A stretch of 64,000 bases of DNA, taken from the NCBI RefSeq assembly GCF_009870125.1, contig NC_046681.1:22147001-22211000 (forward strand), read 5' to 3'. Below are positions 1-11,400 of this stretch, one piece after another (position 1 is the stretch's first letter; each line of letters opens with the position of its first letter). The notes beneath the pieces were generated by a model. It made no database searches. It worked only from the letters and a program-made list of their open reading frames with translations, and had not been told where the DNA came from. This DNA comes from Drosophila pseudoobscura (taxonomy: Eukaryota > Arthropoda > Insecta > Diptera > Drosophilidae). The position numbers were made by a program, and so were the translations under genes.

Positions 1-3000
1 AATGATGGCAGCATCAAGGCCAACTGGGAGCACGAGCTGTCGGATGCCCGAGAAATGGTGCGAAAACTGAATCTGATCTCCACCAACAAAAAGGAAGACG
101 ACAAAGAGCCACCACCACCGCCGCCAACCGTTAAGCGGTTTGATGAGGAAAAGTACAATCTTAATCAAAAGTTTGGTCTCTGCGAGGCACTGCTCAAAGT
201 GGGGGACTGGGAGAATGCCCACAGAATCATACAAAAGCTGCCGGAACAATCGGTGGTAATACAAGAGCCCATTGCCCGTGCCATTGTCGAACTGATTCAT
301 TTGTCCGTGGAGCATGTCTACTACAAGAAATGCTTCAAAGCCCCCGCCGGACGCAAACAGAGTCGCAATCGTTTGTACGATGATGCCAAGCTGGTGGCCA
401 AGATGCAGGCCCGTGAATTTGTTGATCTGCGGAAGTACACGTGGCCGATGGCTAATGTTTTGGGCCCGGCGATGCACTGTGACACGGTGCTAATGTACAA
501 ACTGATACGGATTATGAGCAAGCTAATTGTGGAGATGGGTGTCGACAGCATGAATGGCCCGCCGCCTAATTCAGAGGCGGAGAAGCATTACTACGACATA
601 ATGACCTGCATGGATTCGTGCATACTGCCATCGCTGCTGTATTTGGACAATAATTGTTCCATGTCCGAGGAGATTTGGGCTGTGCTCAAGTATTTCCCGT
701 ATCATTTTCGATACAGTTTGTATGCCAGATGGAAAAACGATAGCTACCAGCTGCATCCGAATCTGATACGACGCAGTGGCTTGGCCATGCGCGACATCAA
801 GGGACTAATGAAGCGTGTCAGCAAAGAAAATGTAAAGCAATTGGGTCGACTGGTGGGCAAGTACTGTCACTGTGCTCCTGGACTGATGTTTGATTATGTA
901 AGTACAACAAGTAATTCCATTTAATTGATGGTACGCGGGGTATCTCCCACCATAGAAGAGCTTTTCGTGCCTCGTGCAACATCGTAAAGAGTTAATGAGT
1001 CTATCTTTAAAATGTATGTCGTTTTAAACCCTTTTTTTTGCTGAATAGATACTCCTGCAAATCCAGATGTACGACAACCTTATCGCACCTGTCTGTGACA
1101 TGTTGAAGTTCCTGACATCTCTGTCCTTTGATTGCCTGGGCTATTGCATCATTGAATCGCTGACTCTGACGGGTCGTGGCAGGTTCAAAGACGACGGCAC
1201 TTCGCTTTCCCTGTGGCTGCAAAGTCTGGCCTCCTTTTGTGGGACCATCTACAAAAAATACAGCATCGAATTGAGCGGCCTGCTGCAGTATGTGGCCAAT
1301 CAATTGAAGTCACAGAAGAGCCTGGATCTGCTAATACTACGCGAGATCGTGCACAAGATGGCTGGCGTGGAGTCGTGCGAGGAGATGACCAACGAACAGC
1401 TGCAGGCCTTGTGCGGGGGCGAACAGCTGCGCGGCGAGGCGGGATATTTCAGTCAAGTGAGGAACACTAAGAAGTCATCAAATCGGCTGAAGGAGGCCCT
1501 GGCCAACAATGACCTGGCTGTGGCCATTTGTCTGCTGATGGCCCAGCAGAAACATTGTGTGATCTATCGTGAAACGGCGGCGCATAGTCATCTGAAGCTG
1601 GTGGGGAATCTTTATGATCAGTGCCAGGACACGCTAGTGCAATTTGGCACCTTTTTGGGTTCCACCTATTCGGTGGATGAGTATGTGGAGCGACTGCCAT
1701 CGATCATAACGATGCTAAGGGAGTATCACATCAATACGGATGTGGCATTCTTTCTGGCGAGGCCCATGTTTACACATCAGATTAATGTAAGTTGAGGAAC
1801 TGGCTCTTTTGAGCACGGATCTAATCTTTTCTCTCTGTTTTCCTTAGCAAAAGTACGATCAATTGCGTAAATCCGATCCGAATGCCAAAAAGCTGACCAC
1901 CACACAGAAAATGCAAAAGTATCTGGACGCCACACAACTCATCATGAACCCCATTGTGGAGTCTGTGCGTCCGCTGCATAGTGCCAAAGTGTGGGAGGAC
2001 ATAAGTCCGCAGTTTTTGGTGACCTTCTGGAGCCTCAGCATGTACGATCTGCATGTCCCCAACGATAGCTACCAGCGAGAGATTGGAAAACTCAAGCAAT
2101 TGGCCCATCAGGCGGCCGAGGGCAAGGACTCCAACCAGTCCAAGAATAAAAAAGAACAAGAGCGATACATTGCTTTGATGGAGAAGCTAAATGATGAGCG
2201 GAAGAAGCAACACGAGCATGTGGACAAGATACAGCAGCGGTTGCAAGAGCAGAGAGACAGCTGGTTCCTGCTGCGTTCGGCCAAGTCCGCCAAGAACGAT
2301 ACCATTACGCAGTTCCTGCAATTGTGCCTGTTTCCGCGCTGCACTTTCACTGCCCTGGATGCGCTCTATTGCGCAAAGTTTGTCCATACCATCCACAATC
2401 TAAAGACGGCTAATTTTTCCACCCTGCTGTGCTACGATCGGGTAAGCTCTAGAAGCTCTAGCTCTGCTAGAAGCTGGATACAGCTCTGATTTCCTCTTTG
2501 TTATTTTGGGTAGATCTTCTGTGACATTACCTACTCGGTGACCTCTTGCACGGAGGGCGAGGCGACACGCTATGGCCGCTTTCTGTGCGCCATGCTGGAG
2601 ACTGTGATGCGCTGGCATGCCGATCAGGCCGTTTTTAACAAGGAGTGTGCCAATTATCCCGGCTTTGTGACCAAATTTCGTGTCAGCAATCAGTTCTCAG
2701 AGGCCAACGATCACGTGGGCTACGAAAACTATCGACATGTGTGCCACAAGTGGCACTATAAGATCACCAAGGCCATTGTTTTCTGTCTAGACTCGAAGGA
2801 CTTTATGCAGATACGGAATGCACTGATCATTCTCATGCGTATACTTCCACACTATCCCGTGCTGGCCAAGCTGGCGCAGATTATTGAACGGAAGGTGGAC
2901 AAAGTGCGCGAAGAGGAGAAGACCAAACGACCTGATCTGTATGTCATAGCCTCCAGCTATATTGGCAAACTAAAGCTGAAGACACCGAACATGTTCAAGG

Positions 3001-6000
3001 AGAGTGACTTTCATCAGTTGCCTGAGCGGTTGCCCACTAAAGATTCGCAGGAGCCGGAAGCCCCAGGCACTGGTAGTGGGCCCAACATCAAAGTGTTGGC
3101 CTCGGATAAGGTGGCAACACAAGGTCCTACCTCACCAACGGCCACCAAGTCGGGGGGCAGTGCGACGTCCTTCTACAACAGCGAACAAAATGCAACCGGC
3201 AAAGAACGAGATGTAAAGTCATGTAAGCATTTTGTCAGGGATTTTCAATAGTAAGAAAATTTAACATTAATTATTGTTTCTCCCGCGCTGCAGCTCTCAG
3301 CACGCGCCACGACTCGAAACCCACCGATCCCCGGGTGCCACCATCATCCACCGCCAACTCAGCGCCGTCCGAACGGGAGAGCAAGCAAAGAGACCTGCCT
3401 GGAGCCAGAGAGTCACACTCCCGCCTCACGAAGGATGAGCTGCATATGCATCAGGAGCAGCAGTTCCAGTCTGGCAGCATCAATGCCAGCAATGGCAGCA
3501 GCCAAAACGATCGTCACAGCCGTGAAGTGGATCGTGAACGGGAGCACGAGCAGAGGCACAGCAGCCTCACCAGCAGCCATCGCAGCTCCCGAGAGACCAA
3601 CAATCGCCCCAAGGAGCGTACTGAAGCGGAGCTGAATCAGCGTGCCCGAGAGCGTGCCCAACGCCAGGAAGAACTGGAGGCGGCAGCAGCCCAACGTAAT
3701 CAGAAGCGAGAGAAGACATCGCGACGTGAGGAGCGGCATCGACACGAGGGTCTGGAAACAGTGGATCTGGTGGCCAGCAACTCAACTGAGCATCGACAGT
3801 TTGACGAGTACGAGGGCCGCCATCGGGATCGGGATCTGAGCTCTGTTTCAAACGAGAGCAATGGTTCCATGCAACACAGACGCAGCCTTGAGGCTATTGA
3901 ATACGAAAAAGGTAAGTGGAATCAAATATGTTGCCTAAGGACCCGAAAACTTTTCTATGGCGGGGTTTTTCGTGATGACCCGATGAAGGAGAAGAGCGCG
4001 TGTGGGTGGTTCATCTGTTCGTCAGTCCAAGAATCCAATAGCAATATAAACAACAGAAAATACTTACTTTTCGGTTCGAAAAATCGAAAAAACAATCAAA
4101 TACCCAGAGAATACCGATTGTACCGTCTTTGGTAGAACATATAGAATATACAGTTTACAACGATTTTTCAATATGCTTCCCTTGCTTTACCTTGCAGATT
4201 CAAAGCGTCGCAAATTGGAATCATCGTCGAGCAGTTCAAAGGTTAGTACCATATGGTTGCAGACATAAGTACGCTAAGACAAAAAAAATACAACAATCTG
4301 CGATGGCGATCAAAATCTGGAGCAGACTGCGCGCGAGACTTCTTTGGGGGGTAGGCCCGCCAACCACCAACCAACCAAAAACATCAAAACTCCCTCTCGA
4401 ACACTCCCCAATCTCGCAGCAGTTGCGGAACACAATCTACTACTTCAAAACTTCAATCGATACACAAAAAGCAGAAAGCCCCAAACCCAAACATAAATTT
4501 AAAAAAAAAAAACACATCCATCTGGACTCTCAAGTTGATATACATATACTGATTAAGCAAGAGCATGATTGAATTTCATTGAATGAAATTTTAGTATTTT
4601 TGATAATGTATTTTATTGTATTGTATAGTTGTTAAATAGTTCTAGTAGTTTTAAAATTAATCTGTAAATCAACTGCAATGCAACGTCGCCGCGCCTGTCA
4701 TGACACACGATGACGATGACAATTAGGACCAGACCACAACATCTAAGACCTGAAGAGCTGCAACGCTAAGAAGAAACAAGATAGGAAAGCAATTTTTTAC
4801 TGCACCAAATCAACACAAACAAATAAACAAAAAAAACATCAAAAAACCAACGAAATCATCAGAAACGAAAGCTACAACGAACAAAACCAACTAATCGTAA
4901 TCCAAGCCACAAGTAAAAGAGAAGAAGTCTTCAATCAAGAGAGCATCATCGAGCATTTATATCCACCGTCTTCGAAAAAGTAAAACATTCAAAGATTGGT
5001 TCAAATAATTGCGAAAAAATTAAAATCGAATCTGGCGCTGTTCACGATACAACTTCAAAAAACTATTCTACACAACCACCGAAGAAGGCAGCATCTACTT
5101 ACAAAAAATTACTACTCAATTTACTTGAAGAAATTCCAAATTTACAACTTCAATCATTCCATAAAACGTATAAATTCGGCGTTCACAAATTAGACCTCAT
5201 CTTAGCCGTTGACGACCCGACGACTACACGAAGGAAGATATTACTGGGAAGCTCCTTGAATCTAACGTGATCGGTCTGAAGAAACAACACAAAGCTCTCA
5301 ACATGACGGAGAGGAGTACGAGTAGAAGGCGAAGAAGAAGGGAAGCGGAGACGATAATCAATTGGATTGTCTCCAAGGGATTATTAACTGGATCTACGCC
5401 ACCAAGGAACAACTGGAGTCTCGCAAATGGACTGCTGTTTCTGGGCCAACTGCATTCTTTAACAAATTTCAAGCCAAGAGGATGTTTTCTCATCTTCTGT
5501 ATCTATACTGAGCGAGGACACAACTGGAAGCTGGAAGCTGGAAAATGGGTTGTCTGATCGAGCTAAAATATCTGGCTTCCCCCTGCGCAGAGGAACAACT
5601 GGCCCTCCGATACAAAATTCAAAGGGGGAATTCCTCCATAATATGAAACAGTCTGGAACGTTGGAGGCGCCATTTACTTCATCTACGGCTAACACTGTAC
5701 ATGCGTGCACCTGGACTTCATCTGCATCTAAGAGTGTCTTAGTAGCATCTATTGAACCCAGAGGGTCGTAGCATCCGTCGACTTTCTCTTCGGGGATCCG
5801 GCGGCTTGGAGCATCTGCCAACGCTTTTGTGGATCCAGAGAGTCATAGCTGACTCTATCGGCTCTCTCTTCGGTGAAACATAGGGTCGTAACATCTGTCC
5901 GACTCTCTTCGTGGATCCAGAGGCTGTAGCTTCCGTCAACTCTCTTTCTGGATGCAGAGGATCATATCCATCTGTCGACTCCCTTTGTGGGAACCACGTT

Positions 6001-6877
6001 GCCAATCTTCTTGACCCATTTGGTTGTAAAAACGATGGGAACGAACCTCTCTTCATCCTTGTGGACACGTGATTCGGCCTTACATTGCTATTGTCCTGAC
6101 TCTGCTAGCCGATACGCGATATCTGTGCCTACTGTACTGTACTGTGGGTACTGCACCTGATTGCAGTTTAGTTGTTAATTCCGTGCCACGGGTAAGTGAT
6201 GAACGCGAGATGATGAGGGCGGCGGACAATACTTGTACACCCATGTATATATAACCATACCAATCGTAGGGACTCCAAATCAGACCAAGACACAACCTAC
6301 GCACACACAAGGGACACACACACACATAATTAGTTACACACACACGCATATATCGTGGATGCTATGGAAGCCTATTCTTATTAATCCTATGGCCATTACA
6401 GAAGGTTGAGGAGCTCGTCGACAGCGTGAAGAAGGCGCGTCTCAAAACCAAAGAGCGCAACAAGGACAAGATGTCCGATGAGGAAAGGGATGCCCGCAAG
6501 GATCGCAAGCTGGGACGCAAGCGGGACCGCGCCGAGGAGTCCAACAATGTCGAGCACAAGCGACGGCGCGAAGGTAAGGACTATACCCAAGCAAGATTTC
6601 AAGACATCCAATTTTTAATCAACGTTTTTAGCACAAAACGGCGATGATGATCTGCGTGAGCGAGAGCGACACAGAGTGAGTTCTTTCGAAGAAGCCCCTA
6701 ACGTTGGTTTTACTTATGTTTCCTTGTTTTGTCTTTCAGGATAAATCCCCACGAGAGCGTTCCCATGAGAAGTTTGACAGAGAACGAGGTGGAGGAGCCG
6801 CGGGCGGCAGTAGTTCGCGAGGCGACGATCGACAGTACTCTATCAAAACAACACGCTCCTCCAGGGTCAACTACTAA
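1..6877 (+). CDS. tho2: THO complex subunit 2 (3' part, 9 exons, 5' end outside window)
   Basis: The spliced reading frame aligns over its whole central part with animal THOC2, the largest scaffold subunit of the THO/TREX complex, which couples transcription to mRNA packaging and nuclear export. Coding exons: 1-897, 1049-1786, 1848-2441, 2514-3222, 3294-3911, 4198-4241, 6402-6573, 6632-6675 and 6740-6877, with stop TAA at 6875-6877. All junctions are GT-AG (one donor is GTTAGT) and keep the frame, giving 1317 visible residues. THOC2-like stretches include [54 protein letters not shown] and [12 protein letters not shown]. The last third, from about 2960, is low-complexity and rich in R, E, S and K, as in THOC2 tails. 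Two exons are only 44 nt. The N-terminus, probably a few hundred residues, lies left of the window. Identity is secure. The tail exons after 4198 rest on splice signals and frame, not on conserved protein. Confidence 0.93.
4242..6401 (+). other. Large tho2 intron with degenerate 40-bp tandem repeat
   Basis: This 2.16 kb intron is far longer than the other tho2 introns. Its first part (4250-5200) is A-rich and gene-free. From 5560 the composition shifts, and 5760-5995 holds about six degraded copies of a 40-bp unit (listed separately). CA-rich sequence follows at 6300-6345. Some frames stay open for up to 147 codons, but none resembles a protein I know. An alternative 3' end for a shorter tho2 transcript cannot be excluded. 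Confidence 0.7.
5760..5995. repeat. Degenerate tandem repeat, about six 37-43 bp units
   Basis: Units start near 5760, 5800, 5837, 5880, 5919 and 5956. Most follow the pattern AGAGGGTCGTAGCATCTGTC, then GACTCTCTTYGTGGATCC. Unit lengths of 37-43 bp are not multiples of three, so a coding repeat is unlikely. Each unit carries several substitutions and small indels, so the array is old. Confidence 0.75.
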
Positions 6878-7320
6878 TCAACCATATCCTGGGATCGATC
6901 GTATCATTTTCTCTGATGCATTTTGTAACATTTCTAAAACGAATTCTGAATTGTCTCTTCAACCAACAATAACATCAACACCCAATGCGACTCTTATTTT
7001 AAAAAGACTTAAAATTGTCTTAGGTACCTACCTAAAAGAAAATCCAATCAATTACACTGTACAAAAATATCTAGAAAGAAACCTTTTATTTAATACGATC
7101 TGGGAATCAGCATACCAAGAAGAGCTTCCTCTTTTGGTTTTGCTAAGATTAATTGTTGGAATTTCATAAGATATTCCCAGAACTTAGGCAAGCCATTTTG
7201 AAGTGGTCTAACATCAAACAATGAATCGTTTATATTCGAATAAGATGTTCACTAAATATTAATGTAGTTTTAACCGGTCATTAATGCACACTGCCAGAAT
7301 ACACTAAAATATAGTAAATT

Positions 7321-7455
7321 TCAAATAGTATCTACAAAATCAATAAACATTGAGCGGTGTTCCTGTGCCATAGCCAGAACTTTTGCATCCTCCACAATAG
7401 CCTCCTGTGGTATCTTGCCCCAAGTCAATATTTCATTGAAGATATTCATCGTTTT
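7321..7455 (-). other. Possible orphan terminal exon or gene fragment
   Basis: Read on the minus strand, a clean acceptor (TTTTCCAG, cut just above 7455) is followed by 44 open codons and TGA (7321-7323). The encoded peptide includes NIFNEILTWGKIPQEAIVED, which looks like globular protein rather than random AT-rich translation. I found no upstream exon between it and GlyP and do not recognise the family. It could be the last exon of a small unannotated gene, a relic, or chance. Confidence 0.28.
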
Positions 7456-7556
7456 CTGGAAAATTGTATGATTTATTATTCAATTTTCATTTGTATTTTG
7501 TTGTTTAAATTTTGTTTAGCTTTGTTTTTGCGAAGTTTGTTGTTGAAGATGTTAAA

Positions 7557-7661
7557 TCTCCGATCGATACGATTCCTTCTCAGGCATTGTACAGGCGGGT
7601 AAAGCTGTACGTGTGTATGCTGTACAGTTGAATAATTCACGGCCAAAACCGAACCAGTTCT
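7557..7661 (-). repeat. Dispersed repeat copy A (inverted relative to 11540-11674)
   Basis: The reverse complement reads GAACTGGTTCGGTTTTGGCC, then GTGAATTATTC, AACTGTACAGCATACAC, CTGTACAATGCCTGA, AAGGAA and CGTATCGATCGGA. The same succession of blocks occurs on the plus strand at 11540-11674, where an extra block of about 35 bp follows GTGAATTATTC. Confidence 0.7.
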
Positions 7662-8498
7662 TTTTGAATATTTTTTGGGATATCACATCCAGTCAGCACA
7701 CAAAATTTGTTTGCTCTAGCACTTGTAGTCTTTAAGAACTGGGCATCAAACAAGTCGGACGAAGGGACGAACATACATATATCGACTCAGCTATTGATGC
7801 TGTTCATATAGTTCGTCTCAGAATAATATTACGTTAAAGCTTTAGGTAAACTCTTCAGGCATCCATAGATGACACTTTTGTTCTTAAAGTTCTTAAACAA
7901 CTTTCATATACATATTTTAAGAGTCCTTTGCAAGCCCCAAAAATAGTAGAGAGATGTAGATTTATAAAGTGTACATGGATCCTTTAGATTCCTTAGCAAA
8001 AACTCATTAAATTTCCTTTGTTTTCGAATCAAATTTTATTAAATTTAAATTATTTTTTACATTTAACAGTTTTGAGTTTTGATCTCATTTTTAAAACACG
8101 CATATCCGATTTCTAAACAAAAGCTTTCCACTATATTTTTTTGTTAATCAACTCCAAGACCTTTTTGGTTTTCGTTCCACTATCAATATTTCCTTTGCTA
8201 TATATTTTCTTTTATAATTTTTAACTTTGAAAGTTTTCCTGAGGTTTTTAATTGGCTGAGGCCAGTCGCTGCTCCTATGATTTATTTCCAGATTTATATT
8301 AGAGAGCGTTCTTCAATAGTTTACCTTGGATTTTTATTAAATAAAATATTAACAATTGGGGGTTTAGGAGTGAGGACTGAGATGCCCGTTGGTTAGTTTT
8401 AGTTGGTGTTGCTTTTGGCTCCTAAAATTTGCACTTTGACTTTAACAAAAGTAAAGTGCATAAATAATAACATAATATCAAAAATGTCAATTGAATTA

Positions 8499-11400
8499 TT
8501 ACTGATCCTCGGGATTCGGCAGCTTCTCCCAGGTGGGCTCCACGCCCCAGATCTCGCGGGCATACTCGGCAATGGTACGATCCGACGAGAATTTGCCGCT
8601 GGACGCAATATTGTGGATAGCCATCTCCAGCCATTTGGCTTGGTTCTGCGCAGAAAAAGAGAAGGACAGAGTTTAGAAAGAGTTTTGGATCTTAAGGTTT
8701 TACCCATAGATATCCATGCTTACCTGGTAGGTCTTGGACACCAGATCCTGGGCCTTCAGGTACGCATCAAAGTCGGCCAGCGAGAGGTAGTGATCGTACT
8801 TGAGCAGAATATCGGCAATGTTCTTGAACTCGTTGGGATTGCCGGGGCTGAAGAAACCGCCCTGGATCTGATCGATCACCTGCTTGATCTCGGCATTGGC
8901 ATTGTAGTAGTCATAGGCATTGTAGCCCTTCTTCTTGAGGGCCTCCACCTCGGTGACGGTCATGCCAAAGATGAAAATGTTTTCCAATCCCATCTCTTCG
9001 GCCATCTCCACATTGGCACCGTCCAGCGTGCCGATGGTAAGGGCACCGTTGAGCTGGAACTTCATGTTGCCAGTGCCGGATGCCTCTGTGCCGGCGGTGG
9101 AGATCTGCTCGGACAGATCCGCAGCAGGCATGATCTTCTCGGCGAGCGTCACGCGATAGTTCTCCAGGAAGATGACCTTCAGCTTGTCTCCAACAATGGG
9201 ATCATTGTTGACTACATTACCAACGGAACAGATCAGCTTGATGATCTGCTTGGCCACATAGTAGCCGGGTGCGGCCTTGCCACCGATCATGATGGTCCTC
9301 GGTGTGAAATTGGCTGTGGGATCCTTCTTGATGCGATTGTACAGGGTGATGATGTGCAGGCAGTTGAGCAGCTGGCGCTTGTACTCGTGGATGCGCTTAA
9401 CCTGGATGTCGAAAATGGACGAGGGATTGACCTTCACGCCATAGTCGGCCTCCAGGATGGCGGCCAGCTTCAGCTTGTTCTCCTGCTTGACACGAGCCAC
9501 ATTACGCTGGAAGTTCGGGTCCTTGGCCCACTTCTTCAGGGCCACCAACTGGTCTAGATGCACGGGCCACTCGTCGCCGATCTTCTCGGCAATCAGATCG
9601 GACAGACCCGGATTGCACAGCAACAGCCAGCGGCGTGGAGTGATACCGTTGGTCTTGTTCTGGAACTTGCCGGGCTCCATTTCGTAAAAGTCACGGAAGA
9701 GCGAGTCCTTCAGGATCTGCGAATGGATGGCAGCCACACCGTTGACGGCATGGGAGCCCACAATCGACAGATGTGCCATATTGACGCGCTTATCGCCATC
9801 CTCCTCCACCAGGGACATGCGACGCATGCGGTCCAGATCCGTGGGGAACTTCTTCTTCACATTCTCCATATGCAGGAAATTAATGTGATAGATGATCTGG
9901 AGATGACGGGGCAAGATCGACTCCAGCAGGGACACGGGCCAGCGCTCCAAAGCCTCGGGCAGCACAGTGTGGTTGGTGTAGGCACAGGTGCGGGTGGTAA
10001 TGTCCCATGCCTTCTCCCAGGTCAGATGCTCATCGTCGAGGAGGATGCGCATCAGCTCGGGTATGGCCAGCGAGGGATGGGTGTCGTTCAGCTGGATGGC
10101 CACCTTATCAGGGAAGTGATCAAAGGAGTTGCGCACCGCCTCGCGGGATCCAAACTTCGAGGCCTTGTAGCGACGAATAATGTCTTGGAGAGTGGCGGCG
10201 CACATGAAGTACTCCTGCTTGAGACGCAGCTCCTTGCCCTCGAAGAAGTTGTCGTTGGGGTACAGCACACGCGAGATGTTCTCGGCCAAGTTACGGTCCA
10301 GCACGGCCTGAATGTAGTCGCCATCGTTGACTGCAATCAAAAATGAGAAATCACTTAATAGGAGGTTCTTTGAGGGGGAGTATAATTGTTTAAGACTTAC
10401 AGAACTTCAGGTTGAAGTCAGCCGGTGACTTGGCCGACCACAGACGCAGCGTGTTGACATGATTGTTGGCATAGCCGGGAATGGGATTGTCATAGGGCAT
10501 GGCATATACCTTTTGGGAGTCCACCCACTTCTTTCCCTCAGGGGTATCGATCACACGGCCATAGAAATGGACGGGCAGCATGAACTCGGGACGTGCCTTC
10601 TCCCAAGGGTTGCCATAACGCAGCCAATCGTCGGGCTCCTCCACCTGCTCACCATTCTTGATCTTTTGGGCAAAGATACCGTACTCATAACGAATGCCAT
10701 ATCCATAGGCGGCCAGACCCAGAGTGGCCATCGAGTCGAGGAAACAGGCGGCCAGGCGACCGAGACCACCGTTGCCCAGACCGGCATCCTCCTCCATATC
10801 CTCGAGATTCTCAATGTCCAGACCAATCTGGTACATGGCTTCCTCGCATTCGCTCTGGATGCCCAGATTGATCATGGTGTTGGTGAGGGAGCGACCCATG
10901 TAGTACTCCAGCGAGAGGTAGTACACACGCTGAAAGAAAAACCAGGGGATGATGGCGATTAATTCATAGGAAAGGTACATTCGGGAACAGGGATCAATAG
11001 TTCTAAAGATTGGATACAATACAAGATTAAAAAAAATACCATTGGGCCGTTGAACGAATAAAGCAAGAAACAAGCAAGATACGAAATAGAAGAGCCTTCT
11101 GCTCTTCTGCAACAAGATAACGAAACTGTGCATATGAGCATGTCGTAATTGATCGAATCGCAATCACAAGCACACAAAGAAAATAGCAGACAACGCAAAC
11201 AAGAACAAGAACGAGCCCAATACTGAATATTCCGCTCTTAAGAAAGTGCTGATTGGAGCGATGGCCAAAGAATGTCCCTACACAATAAACCACTACACAT
11301 AAGATGTTGTATGCAGATTCCTGTGATATCACACTGAACCAAGTTTATCAAGTTATTTCCAAACTGCCCACTGTTCGAGTAGAAGTCTAATGCTTCCATA

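Larger units (their letters stand above)
6878..8498. other. tho2-GlyP convergent intergenic region and 3' UTRs
   Basis: The two genes converge here. An AATAAA at 7342-7347 could end tho2. An AATAAA on the minus strand (TTTATT at 8333-8338) lies about 160 nt past the GlyP stop. The rest is AT-rich apart from a possible minus-strand exon (7321-7455) and one arm of an inverted repeat (7557-7661), both listed separately. Confidence 0.65.

Noticed and set aside
6729-7169. 146-codon frame across the last tho2 exon
   Set aside because: It overlaps the tho2 terminal exon in another frame and runs into AT-rich 3' UTR. The tho2 frame with stop at 6877 fits the splice sites.
8403-10346. Long plus-strand open frames (384 and 262 codons) opposite GlyP
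   Set aside because: They are exact antisense of conserved phosphorylase exons. Their translations show no domain, and openness follows from the high-GC third positions of the real gene.
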